Assembly: GCA_949957035.1 (NCBI GenBank)
Contig: CATLIP010000046.1
Location: 1 to 12,601, forward strand
Direction: 5' to 3'
Source of the DNA: an uncultured Lachnospiraceae bacterium
GTDB taxonomy: Bacteria > Bacillota_A > Clostridia > Lachnospirales > Lachnospiraceae
DNA length: 12,601 bases
Below are positions 1-7,001 of the stretch, piece by piece. The notes beneath the pieces were generated by a model. That model was not told where the DNA came from and did no database searches. It saw only the letters and a program-made list of their open reading frames with translations. Each line of letters opens with the position of its first letter. Position 1 is the stretch's first letter. Both the position numbers and the translations under genes were made by a program.

Positions 1-158
1 TCGTAACCATACTGGTCCATCTCTGTATAATTCTCCCAGTAGTACTCGTTCATCTCTGCGATATCCTTTTGCACGTCACAGATTGTCTTGTCAATCTCCT
101 GTAACCTGTCTTTCAGCTGAACGGTTACATATTTTAAAAAATCTGCACCTCTGCTCAT
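1..158 (-). CDS. N-terminal fragment of a probable HelD-like (UvrD-superfamily) helicase
   Basis: Open frame on the minus strand that begins with ATG at 158 and runs off the left edge of the window, so only 52 codons are visible. An AAGGAAAGG ribosome binding site lies about 8-10 bases upstream. The visible part (MSRGADFLKY at the start, ENYTEMDQYGY at the end) is charged, Lys/Glu-rich and probably helical or coiled-coil. From memory, the stretch around ENYTEMDQYGY resembles the N-terminal arm of Lachnospiraceae HelD-type motor proteins, which release stalled RNA polymerase. No helicase motif is inside the window, so the product name is inference. The gene lies 66 bases downstream of the 225-590 gene on the same strand and may be read from the same promoter. 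Confidence 0.55.
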   Translation of the reverse strand, partial: MSRGADFLKYVTVQLKDRLQEIDKTICDVQKDIAEMNEYYWENYTEMDQYGY

Positions 159-224
159 ATCATTACTTGCCTTTCCTTCTTAAGTTGTAGCATTCCTTAT
201 CATACCCAATCATACCTTCCGGTA

Positions 225-590
225 TTATAGTTGATAAAGATTCTTATCGACACAGTTTTCTACAATCACGCCGATTTCCCGAAAGACCGGATATAAGTAG
301 CTTGCCCCAAAGGTCCCTAATTTTTTAGGCCCGGTCACCACTCTGTTTAACTCCAGGGCTTTATGAAATGCCACCATTACGCTGGCTCTGGTAATGGACT
401 TATCCTTTCTGGTCACAAACATCTCATTCCCTTTGATGATATAGAAAAACTCCAGATTCTTCGCCGTATGGAAGGGATAACGCTGGAACTTCACCAGCGT
501 ATCCCAGAGCATGCCGTCAGGCGCAGGTGCATCCGTCTCCTTTAATTTCTCTTCCAGCTCTCTAATCGCCTGTCTCTGCTCTTTCGTCAT
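225..590 (-). CDS. Unrecognised conserved-looking small protein (121 aa)
   Basis: I do not recognise this family with confidence. The first 20 residues are a charged helix (MTKEQRQAIRELEEKLKETD). Residues 45-115 form a compact basic domain with short patterns such as KGNEMFV, SITRASVMVAFHKALE and GPKKLGTFGASYLYPVF. The SITRASV...HKALE stretch could be a helix-turn-helix, but that is only a guess. There is no signal peptide or membrane segment, so it should be cytosolic. I chose ATG 590 because AAGGA lies 8 bases upstream. An in-frame GTG at 632 has no ribosome binding site and sits at the predicted transcription start. A near-consensus promoter (638-666) drives it, divergent from the regulator at 883. 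The partial gene at the left edge follows on the same strand. Confidence 0.7.
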   Translation of the reverse strand: MTKEQRQAIRELEEKLKETDAPAPDGMLWDTLVKFQRYPFHTAKNLEFFYIIKGNEMFVTRKDKSITRASVMVAFHKALELNRVVTGPKKLGTFGASYLYPVFREIGVIVENCVDKNLYQL

Positions 591-637
591 AACAACAATC
601 CTTTTTACGTGAAACCTCAGTCTATGTTCCACTTCAC

Positions 638-666
638 ATCATAGCATATCTATCCGTCCCTTTCAA
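638..666 (-). promoter_or_regulatory. Predicted housekeeping promoter for the 225-590 gene
   Basis: On the minus strand, TTGAAA (661-666) and TATGAT (638-643) are separated by exactly 17 bases. Predicted transcription would start near 631 and give a leader of about 40 bases before ATG 590. Confidence 0.6.
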
Positions 667-689
667 TATCCTATTCCTCTCTCTATTAT

Positions 690-707
690 GAACTATTCGA
701 AAAGTTC
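690..707. promoter_or_regulatory. 18-bp near-perfect dyad, candidate operator
   Basis: GAACTATTCGAAAAGTTC is palindromic except for one base pair (695/702), with a TTCGAA core. It lies in the divergent intergenic region, 24 bp upstream of the -35 box of the minus-strand promoter and about 95 bp from that of the plus-strand promoter. The position fits a regulator site, possibly for the adjacent YheO-type regulator, but no binding protein can be assigned from sequence. Confidence 0.4.
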
Positions 708-800
708 CTCCTTGTCTTGCATTTTTATTATAATAATAATATTTTTGTTAAATATTGTGGGATATGTCAAGTATTTTTCTATTATTGACTGAATTTTATG

Positions 801-829
801 TTGAATTTTATCGGACATCGTGAGATAAT
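801..829 (+). promoter_or_regulatory. Predicted promoter for the YheO/DauR-type regulator
   Basis: TTGAAT (801-806) and GATAAT (824-829) are separated by 17 bases in an AT-rich region. The predicted leader to ATG 883 is about 45 bases. A TTGACT at 785-790 is an alternative -35 box but has no good -10 partner. Confidence 0.45.
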
Positions 830-882
830 AAAATTGTTAAGAAACATGCAAATTTAGCTACAGATCGAAACGGAGTAATACT

Positions 883-1584
883 ATGGGATTTAACAGCCTT
901 CAGCAATACGTCACTATTGTTGAATTTCTTGGAAAGACTCTCGGCCCGGATTATGAGATTGTTCTGCAGGATCTGAACCCGGAGCATCAAGCTATTGTCG
1001 CAATCGTCAACGGTCACATCAGCGGACGCCGGGTTGGAGGTCCCCTGACCGATGCCTCACTTCAAATGCTTTCGTCCAGGGCTTATGAGTCGAATGATTT
1101 TTTATGTAACTACAGAGGCATTGCCGGAAACGGACGTGTCCTCCGCTCCTCTACACTGTTCATCAAGAACGAGGAAGGCAATCCGATTGGGTTTCTTTGC
1201 ATTAATTTTGATGACAGCCGATTTGCGGAATTGAACAACAAACTGCTTAATACTATACATCCTGATTTTTTCCTGACACAGCATGGCCCGGTAGAGCATT
1301 TTGACAGCCAGGAGCCTCCCAAGAACAGCTTTTCTTCTTCAGATACGACTACTGAGAGTTTTTCAATGGATATCTCTTCACTGATGCAGAAGATGTTCGA
1401 CGATGCTACCATGTCGCTCACGACGCCAATTGACCGGCTGAACCAATATGAACGTAAGGAGATTATAGCGCGGCTTCAGGAACAAGGATTGTTCCAACTC
1501 AAAGGGGCGATTTCCTTTGTTGCCAAGAAATTTTCCTGCTCTACTGCGACGATTTACCGCTATCTGAGCGAAATCAGTGATTAG
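883..1584 (+). CDS. YheO/DauR-type PAS and helix-turn-helix transcriptional regulator
   Basis: A 233-residue cytosolic DNA-binding regulator with the two-domain layout of the YheO family. Residues about 6-118 form the YheO-like PAS domain: VEFLGKTLGPDYEIVLQDL at the start, GHISGRRVGGPLTD in the middle and GNPIGFLCINFD near the end. Residues about 172-232 form the C-terminal HTH_22-type domain (ERKEIIARLQEQGLFQLKGA, then VAKKFSCSTATIYRYLSEI). A Ser/Thr-rich linker (about 145-165) joins them. Length matches the family. ATG 883 has GGAG seven bases upstream. Family members such as DauR repress D-amino-acid catabolism. No such enzyme gene is adjacent here, so the regulated target is unknown. The gene is alone on its strand, divergent from the 225-590 gene and followed by a hairpin shared with the convergent histidine kinase. 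Confidence 0.85.
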   Translation: MGFNSLQQYVTIVEFLGKTLGPDYEIVLQDLNPEHQAIVAIVNGHISGRRVGGPLTDASLQMLSSRAYESNDFLCNYRGIAGNGRVLRSSTLFIKNEEGNPIGFLCINFDDSRFAELNNKLLNTIHPDFFLTQHGPVEHFDSQEPPKNSFSSSDTTTESFSMDISSLMQKMFDDATMSLTTPIDRLNQYERKEIIARLQEQGLFQLKGAISFVAKKFSCSTATIYRYLSEISD

Positions 1585-1595
1585 GCAGCATCAAT

Positions 1596-1634
1596 AATAA
1601 CCACCAGCCTGGCGTTACCGGACTGATGGTTATT
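1596..1634. terminator. Hairpin between convergent genes, probable bidirectional terminator
   Basis: AATAACCACCAG (1596-1607) faces CTGATGGTTATT (1623-1634). On the minus-strand transcript all 12 pairs form, one of them G-U. On the plus-strand transcript there is one C-A mismatch. Only short, interrupted U-rich stretches follow on either side, so terminator strength is uncertain. It lies between the stop codons at 1584 and 1669. Confidence 0.55.
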
Positions 1635-1668
1635 CTATACTTCTTTCATATGCTTTCTCTTCTATCCA

Positions 1669-4600
1669 CTAAGCCAGAATCTTCTTAAGCGCCCCAAACA
1701 ACACCTCTATATCAATCGGCTTCGCAATATGCCCGTTCATCCCGCTTTTCAGCGCCTCCTGCCGATCCTCCTCGAAGGCATTGGCAGTCATGGCAATAAT
1801 CGGTATCTTGGCCAGCTCCCGGTTCTCAAGGTTCCGGATAGCCCTCGCCGCCTCATAACCGTTCATGTTTGGCATCTGGATATCCATCAGAACCAACTGA
1901 TAATACCCCACTTCCGAATTTTCCAGCATATTCAATGCTTTCTGACCGTCTTCCGCAATCTCCACCGTAAAACCCGCTTCCTCCAGGATTACCTCCGCAA
2001 TCTCCTGGTTCAGTTCATTATCCTCTGCCAGCAAAATACGCCCGGTAAGACATCCGTCCAGCTCCTGAGTCTCCCCCTCTTCATGTTCTTCCTTCGAATG
2101 GACAAGGGAATACAGACAACGCCTCAGCTCTGACAAAAACATCGGCTTACCGCAGAACGCCATGACTCCCGCAGCCCTAGCCTCTTCCTCAATCTCCGCC
2201 CAGTCGTAGGCCGTCATCAGGATAATCGACACATGCTCGCCCATCTCCTTGCGTATCCGCCGCGCCACCTCTACGCCATTCATATCCGGCAGCATCCAGT
2301 CAATAATGTACACACTGTATACGTCATTGCGCATGACCGCCTGATGGGTACGCAGAACCGCTTCTTTTCCTGATAACGTCCACTCGGCGCGCATCCCCAC
2401 CTGTTCCAGCATGTAGGACACGCTGTCGCAGCTGTCAAAATCATCATCCACGACCAAGGCCCTGAGCCCTTTTAATTCCGGGATATCCTGCGGCTCTTTT
2501 TCTCTGGAAGGCAGACGGAACGTGAATGCAACCGTCACCTCCGTCCCCACATTCAGCTCGCTCTTCACAGATATAGAGCCGTTCATCATATCCACGATAT
2601 TCTTCGTAATCGCCATTCCAAGCCCGGTTCCCTGAATACCGCTAATTGTAGAATTACGCTCCCGCTCAAACGGCTCAAAGATATGCTCCACAAATTCCTG
2701 GCTCATACCAATACCGTTATCCTTAATGTTGAACTCATAATTCGCGCTGCCTTTCGGCGCCCCCGGTCTTTCCGTAATCCGCAGACTGATAATACCGCCC
2801 GCGCTTGAATATTTCACCGCGTTGCCCATCAGGTTCAAAAGTACCTGGTTCAGGCGCAGTTTATCACAAAAAATCTCCTCGTCAAACACATCCACCGTAT
2901 CTATGTACAGCTCCAACTGCTTTGCATGGATATCCGCCTGCAAGATATTTCGCAGACTGTGCAGTATCTCCGGCAGGCTGCATTTCTTCTCATCCAGGCG
3001 AATCTTCCCACTCTCAATACGGCTCATGTCCAGCACGTCATTAATCAGGCTCAGCAAATGATTTCCCGACGTCATAATCTTCTGCAGATATTCCTCTACC
3101 CGTTCTCTGTTGTCTATATGGGTGATTGCCAGAGCCGTAAAACCGACGATTGCGTTCATGGGCGTACGGATATCATGGGACATATTGGAAAGGAAAATGC
3201 TCTTTGCCTTACTCGCCCGGTTCGCCTGCATCAGCGCATCCTCCAGCAGGTTCTTCCTCTCCATTGCCTCCCGAATCTCGCCGTCCACATTACGAAACCC
3301 CATGACGATTCCCTGGCTCTCATTCCAATCTCCTGTACGCACCACCTTCATCTGGAAATACTTTGTATTGCCGTTCCATGAGACGCGGTGGTTCACAAAA
3401 TGCATTCCCTTTTCCGACAGCTTTTTCTTCAGGTTCTCCCTTGAAGATTCCTGCCGCAGCATCTCACGGTCTTCCTCATAAACAAAGGCTTCTATATATT
3501 GCTCCATGCTCTTTTCCAGAGAAATCTTGCCACGAAAAACAGAACCAAACATCTCCGTCTGATCCTTAGAACCCTGAAGCGGTATTCCCTTCCCTGTACT
3601 GAGGTCGAAATAGCACACCCTGTTATAGTCAATACTCAAAGCCTGGACTAACTCCTGATTATGCTGGTCTTTCCTCTTCTCTTCTAACTTCTGTGTCGTA
3701 CAGTCTAAAAGGAAACGCTGATAGAACGCTTTTCCATTCTTCTTCAAAAGCTTGATATTCCCCATCACATGCAGAAGCTTGCCATCCTTGTGCTTCACGC
3801 GGTATTCCACGCTGGCGCTGTCTCCTTCCTTTTGCAGCGACGTGATGCTCTCTCTAAGTTTCGGTTTATCCTCATCCAGAACGGAATCCGCCACCATGCG
3901 AAATCCTGCCTCCATCATCTCCTCCTGGGATTCATACCCCAGTATATTAAGCGCCGCCCGGTTGATGCTGGTGATACTGGTTCCATCCACAGTATGGCAC
4001 AAAATTCCGCAGTCCATGGTTGTAAACACCGTCTCCAACGTCCGGTTCTTCTCCATGATTTCCTGTTCGTATGCGCGCTCCTGGGTCACGTCGATTGCAA
4101 CGCCAACCGTCCCCATCACACTCCCGTCCAAATCGTACAGAGGAGACTTATATGTAGTCAGAAGCCTCATACCATCCCCGGTCTTAATGGTTTCCTCGGA
4201 AACGCAGGTCTTTTTGCTGTTCATGACCTCCCGCTCGGATTCGATACATGCCGGGTCATCTGCCTCTACATCCCAGATATATGCGTGACCTCGACCTTCC
4301 ACCTGTTCCTTTGTCTTGTTGACCGTCTTACAAAAACTGTCATTCACTTTCTCATGTATTCCGTTCTTATCTTTGTACCAGACAAGGTTCGGAACATTGT
4401 TGATTGTAGCCTCGAAAAACTGGCTGGTCTGCCAATAATCCTTCTCCATCTTATATATCTGCTGCCACTTCCGGAAACGAAACCTTGCCTCAGCGTCCGT
4501 CATGGGCATGACCCATATGTCCCGTACTTCTCCTAGATATGCCTCAAGTTCCGGTATCTGTCCCTTGTCTGCAAGCACGAGCAGCTCCGTTTCCGCCTTC

Positions 4601-4812
4601 TTAGCTTCAAGCAATGCCTGTAATGTCTTTTGAACTTCCCTTCCCATAAGGTTCAAAAGAATGATATCCGCCCCGGCAGCCTGTTCTGTTTCCAGTTCCA
4701 CACTCTCGAAAAACTCATGTGCAAAGTGCTCAAACGGAAGTACTTCCTTGATACTCTCAAAGGCGCTGCATGGACAACCTGTTAAATAAAATCGTAAATG
4801 GCAATGATACAT
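1669..4812 (-). CDS. Hybrid sensor histidine kinase with PAS domains and two receiver domains
   Basis: A 1047-residue multi-domain phosphorelay protein with no membrane segment, so probably a cytosolic sensor. Residues about 1-115 look like a degenerate receiver-like fold (ADIILLNL, ETELLVLAD, then VMP near 101-103) without a clear phosphoacceptor Asp. PAS domains lie at about 132-245 and 255-375, and a third PAS-like unit at about 385-510. The HisKA dimerisation domain (about 535-605) carries the phosphoacceptor His546 in SHDIRTPMNAI. The HATPase domain (about 645-768) has N660/N664, DNGIGM (698-703) and GTGLGM (728-733). Receiver 1 (783-900) has D789/D790, D838, T867 and K889. Receiver 2 (925-1045) has E930/D931, D977, T1009 and K1031. 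There is no Hpt and no DNA-binding output domain, so phosphate must pass to unseen partners. I chose ATG 4812 because GGGGAG lies 8 bases upstream. An in-frame ATG at 4920 would overlap the promoters. Confidence 0.92.
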   Translation of the reverse strand: MYHCHLRFYLTGCPCSAFESIKEVLPFEHFAHEFFESVELETEQAAGADIILLNLMGREVQKTLQALLEAKKAETELLVLADKGQIPELEAYLGEVRDIWVMPMTDAEARFRFRKWQQIYKMEKDYWQTSQFFEATINNVPNLVWYKDKNGIHEKVNDSFCKTVNKTKEQVEGRGHAYIWDVEADDPACIESEREVMNSKKTCVSEETIKTGDGMRLLTTYKSPLYDLDGSVMGTVGVAIDVTQERAYEQEIMEKNRTLETVFTTMDCGILCHTVDGTSITSINRAALNILGYESQEEMMEAGFRMVADSVLDEDKPKLRESITSLQKEGDSASVEYRVKHKDGKLLHVMGNIKLLKKNGKAFYQRFLLDCTTQKLEEKRKDQHNQELVQALSIDYNRVCYFDLSTGKGIPLQGSKDQTEMFGSVFRGKISLEKSMEQYIEAFVYEEDREMLRQESSRENLKKKLSEKGMHFVNHRVSWNGNTKYFQMKVVRTGDWNESQGIVMGFRNVDGEIREAMERKNLLEDALMQANRASKAKSIFLSNMSHDIRTPMNAIVGFTALAITHIDNRERVEEYLQKIMTSGNHLLSLINDVLDMSRIESGKIRLDEKKCSLPEILHSLRNILQADIHAKQLELYIDTVDVFDEEIFCDKLRLNQVLLNLMGNAVKYSSAGGIISLRITERPGAPKGSANYEFNIKDNGIGMSQEFVEHIFEPFERERNSTISGIQGTGLGMAITKNIVDMMNGSISVKSELNVGTEVTVAFTFRLPSREKEPQDIPELKGLRALVVDDDFDSCDSVSYMLEQVGMRAEWTLSGKEAVLRTHQAVMRNDVYSVYIIDWMLPDMNGVEVARRIRKEMGEHVSIILMTAYDWAEIEEEARAAGVMAFCGKPMFLSELRRCLYSLVHSKEEHEEGETQELDGCLTGRILLAEDNELNQEIAEVILEEAGFTVEIAEDGQKALNMLENSEVGYYQLVLMDIQMPNMNGYEAARAIRNLENRELAKIPIIAMTANAFEEDRQEALKSGMNGHIAKPIDIEVLFGALKKILA

Positions 4813-4898
4813 TGTCCGTTCTCCCCTCTTATATTCTGCAAATATTTTTCTGATGACTGCGACCTTCCGTGTCGGCACACGAAACTGATAGCTACGCA

Positions 4899-4939
4899 TA
4901 TATATTACATATTTTAACAACTGTCAAATTCCATGTCAA
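4899..4939 (-). promoter_or_regulatory. Two overlapping promoters for the hybrid histidine kinase
   Basis: Minus strand. P1 has TTGACA (4934-4939), a 17-base spacer and TAAAAT (4911-4916). P2 has TTGACA (4922-4927), a 17-base spacer and TATATA (4899-4904). Both -35 boxes are perfect consensus and are offset by 12 bases. They sit in the gap just after the VOC gene stop codon (4946-4948). The leader to ATG 4812 is roughly 80-95 bases and contains a small hairpin near 4868-4886. Confidence 0.6.
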
Positions 4940-4945
4940 TATGCT

Positions 4946-5299
4946 TTAGCTTCTTCTCACCTCTATCATATGCCTGTCCAAGTCATAGAACCGAATCACT
5001 TCCCCTGTGTCTTCCTCCCGTCCTTCCAAAAACACTACCCCAAAATCCGATTCTGTCAGCCTATCCCGAAGCGCTTTCACATCCGGAACCTCAAAATACA
5101 GTTCCATATCATTGCCGCCATAGACTGCCGAAATCTGTAAGGAATCTTCCCATGGCGAGCTTTCTTCCAATACAAGCCCTCCGGCAAACATTACTTTTTT
5201 TCCAAAGTCAGCCGTTACCGTAAGCCCTAAGAGCTCCTGATAGAACCGGCGCGACCGTTCTATATCTTTCACGATTAGTAGGACATTCTTTAATACCAT
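4946..5299 (-). CDS. VOC-superfamily (glyoxalase/bleomycin-resistance fold) protein
   Basis: A 117-residue single-domain protein of the vicinal oxygen chelate superfamily, whose members act as small metalloenzymes or binding proteins. The two beta-alpha-beta halves are visible: VLLIVKDIERSRRFYQELLG at 6-25, and MELYFEVPDVKALRDRL followed by RFYDLDRHMIEV at 65-114. The second-half Glu ligands appear present (E66, E113). The first-half His expected just before the first strand is absent (MVLKNVLL), so canonical metal chemistry is uncertain. ATG 5299 has AAGGG five bases upstream. An in-frame ATG at 5317 lacks a comparable site. It is divergent from the ECF sigma factor block and lies immediately upstream of the hybrid kinase. 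The substrate cannot be assigned. Confidence 0.8.
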   Translation of the reverse strand: MVLKNVLLIVKDIERSRRFYQELLGLTVTADFGKKVMFAGGLVLEESSPWEDSLQISAVYGGNDMELYFEVPDVKALRDRLTESDFGVVFLEGREEDTGEVIRFYDLDRHMIEVRRS

Positions 5300-5393
5300 A
5301 TTTTCCCTTTCTCTCACTGCGCTTATAAAACCTTATACTTTTTATTGATGCTCTCCTTACATAATATTACTGCCGCCCTATGTTCTTTAAAAA

Positions 5394-5423
5394 ATTATAT
5401 CACATACATCATTCACATGTCAA
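5394..5423 (-). promoter_or_regulatory. Strong consensus promoter for the VOC gene
   Basis: Minus strand: perfect TTGACA (5418-5423), an 18-base spacer and perfect TATAAT (5394-5399). The leader to ATG 5299 is about 85-90 bases. Confidence 0.65.
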
Positions 5424-5552
5424 CCGAGAATAGAACAAATGTTTGTTTTTTATATAAAATTTCTTTCCTCTTTTCTGACTCCTTTTTCAGCTAAAAAGAG
5501 TTATATTAATTATAAGACGTTTTACACCATTACACGGGGAAGGAGACTGGTT

Positions 5553-6116
5553 TTGGAAGACAAGGAGCTGATTCGTCGGATTCAAAACGGACAAACAGAA
5601 TATCTGAACGAGATTGCCGGAAAATACTATGACGACATCTACTATTTCTGCTGCTACCAGACCGGCAGCCGGGAAGATGCCTACGACCTTTCACAGGATA
5701 CCTTCCTGCGTTTCATAAAATATGTAGACCATTATCAGTACCGCAACCTAAAGGGCTATCTCCTGACTATTGCCATGAACCTGTGCCGTGAATACCTGCG
5801 GGCAGACGCACAACTCCTCAGGAAAGCAGAGCCATTGGAATCCATAGAAACAGCCGATTTATGCAGCAAAGAAACTCTGGAATCCTCAAATATATCCTGC
5901 AATCCGCAGGCTTCGGAAAATACGCTGCTTCTGTTGGACGCCCTCGGGAAAATCCCGGAATCCCAGCGGGAGGCCGTACTTCTCCATCACTTTTATGGAT
6001 ATAAAAACCGGGAAATCGCCCATATGACCCAAGCCTCTTATGACGCTGTAAAGTCCCGCATCCGACAAGGATTATCCCGGCTGAAAGAACTGCTTCGCGT
6101 AAGCGATTTTACTTAA
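5553..6116 (+). CDS. ECF-type RNA polymerase sigma factor
   Basis: A 187-residue extracytoplasmic-function sigma factor that directs RNA polymerase to specific promoters. Region 2 (about 25-86) includes DDIYYFCCYQTGSREDAYDL, SQDTFLRFIKY and LLTIAMNLCREYLR. Region 4 (about 122-182) includes LGKIPESQREAVLLHHFYG, KNREIAHM and SRIRQGLSRLKELL with its helix-turn-helix. A linker of about 35 residues separates them, as usual for the class. I chose TTG 5553 because GGGGAAGGAGA ends 6-7 bases upstream. The upstream ATG at 5439 has no ribosome binding site and would add an unrelated 38-residue tail. It is first in a plus-strand block with a membrane protein, an ABC ATPase and an ABC permease, which suggests it controls that exporter and itself. 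I saw no convincing housekeeping promoter in 5424-5552, only AT-rich sequence, so the operon may use an ECF promoter I cannot define. Confidence 0.88.
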   Translation: MEDKELIRRIQNGQTEYLNEIAGKYYDDIYYFCCYQTGSREDAYDLSQDTFLRFIKYVDHYQYRNLKGYLLTIAMNLCREYLRADAQLLRKAEPLESIETADLCSKETLESSNISCNPQASENTLLLLDALGKIPESQREAVLLHHFYGYKNREIAHMTQASYDAVKSRIRQGLSRLKELLRVSDFT

Positions 6117-6144
6117 ATAACCCCAGAAAGGAGAATTCATTGGA

Positions 6145-6963
6145 GTGATAATACTCAAAAACAAACCCTCCCATGTCCCGCAGGAACAAGTACATCCCTT
6201 GCAGGATAATACACACCCTTACGGTTTTCCCGCAGAATGGAAATTCCCGCTGGATGAAACGAAAAAATCTCAAAGCCTGACTACAATCCGGTTGGAAGCC
6301 GCCCGGAAGCATATCCGGCATTATCCTACATTCCGGGAGCAGCTATGGAACCAGCTTCGTTTCCACACATGGAAACATTGGCTCCTCCAAGGGCTCCTCC
6401 TGCTCGCCGCCATGCTTCTGGCTATAGCCTTACGCAAACAGCAAAGAGACGGCCCGGAAAGCCTCGCCGCCTGCTCTGTATTTCTGGTATTTGCAGGAAA
6501 TATCTGCCTTGGCCATGTAGCGCTCCTGTTCTCCTGGCATATGGCAGAACTGGAACAGACCCTTTACCTGAACTTAAAACAGATGGTCTGTATTAGAATG
6601 CTGGAAGCGGGAATTGCCGATTTCGTCATACTGTCCTTGTTTTTAATCTTCACAGGAGGCGGAAATCCCGGGGATACCCTGTCCGCTTTGATCTATATGC
6701 TGGCGCCCTTCCTATGGTCAGACAGCCTGTACCTGCACATGCTGGTACACCTCAGGAATACTTCTTCCGGAATCCGCTCATTTGCCCTTAGCTTACTGTG
6801 CGGTACACTTGCGCTCTTTCCCCTGCTATGGGATTCTGCGTATCATCCGAGATACTTTGTTATCTGGCAGGTATTGGCTGCCGCCGGATTGCTCATGTGC
6901 ATAGCTCAAATCTACCGTCTGCTTGGCAGCATTGAAAATGGCGACAATATCTGCCTGAATTAA
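6145..6963 (+). CDS. Six-helix membrane protein of the ECF/ABC block, possible anti-sigma factor
   Basis: A 272-residue membrane protein with no family I can name securely. Residues 1-78 are soluble and polar, ending in a basic stretch (IRLEAARKHIRHYPTFREQ). Six hydrophobic helices follow at about 79-96, 106-130, 155-172, 180-202, 213-230 and 240-260. The N-terminus has no signal peptide and the basic segment before helix 1 suggests it is cytoplasmic. GTG 6145 follows AAGGAG at 6128-6133, 11 bases upstream, a slightly long spacing. An ATT two codons earlier is a less likely start. The gene begins 28 bases after the sigma factor stop and ends 38 bases before the ABC ATPase start. A cytosolic N-terminal domain plus membrane helices next to an ECF sigma factor fits an anti-sigma role, but it could equally be an exporter accessory subunit. 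Confidence 0.7.
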   Translation: MIILKNKPSHVPQEQVHPLQDNTHPYGFPAEWKFPLDETKKSQSLTTIRLEAARKHIRHYPTFREQLWNQLRFHTWKHWLLQGLLLLAAMLLAIALRKQQRDGPESLAACSVFLVFAGNICLGHVALLFSWHMAELEQTLYLNLKQMVCIRMLEAGIADFVILSLFLIFTGGGNPGDTLSALIYMLAPFLWSDSLYLHMLVHLRNTSSGIRSFALSLLCGTLALFPLLWDSAYHPRYFVIWQVLAAAGLLMCIAQIYRLLGSIENGDNICLN

Positions 6964-7001
6964 AGGGCCCACAAAACATCATTACAGAAAGAGAGGTAAC
7001 T

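Noticed and set aside
738..756. AATATTT/AAATATT inverted repeat as an operator
   Set aside because: Only 7 bp per arm in extremely AT-rich sequence, so likely chance.
3769..4536. Long open frame on the plus strand (255 codons)
   Set aside because: It lies entirely opposite the hybrid kinase gene, whose domains are unmistakable. The frame is a by-product of the codon composition.
4813..4920. Histidine kinase starting at ATG 4920
   Set aside because: This region holds the promoters and leader. GGGGAG supports ATG 4812.
5439..5552. Sigma factor starting at ATG 5439
   Set aside because: There is no ribosome binding site and the added 38 residues are unlike sigma factor N-termini. TTG 5553 has an excellent site.
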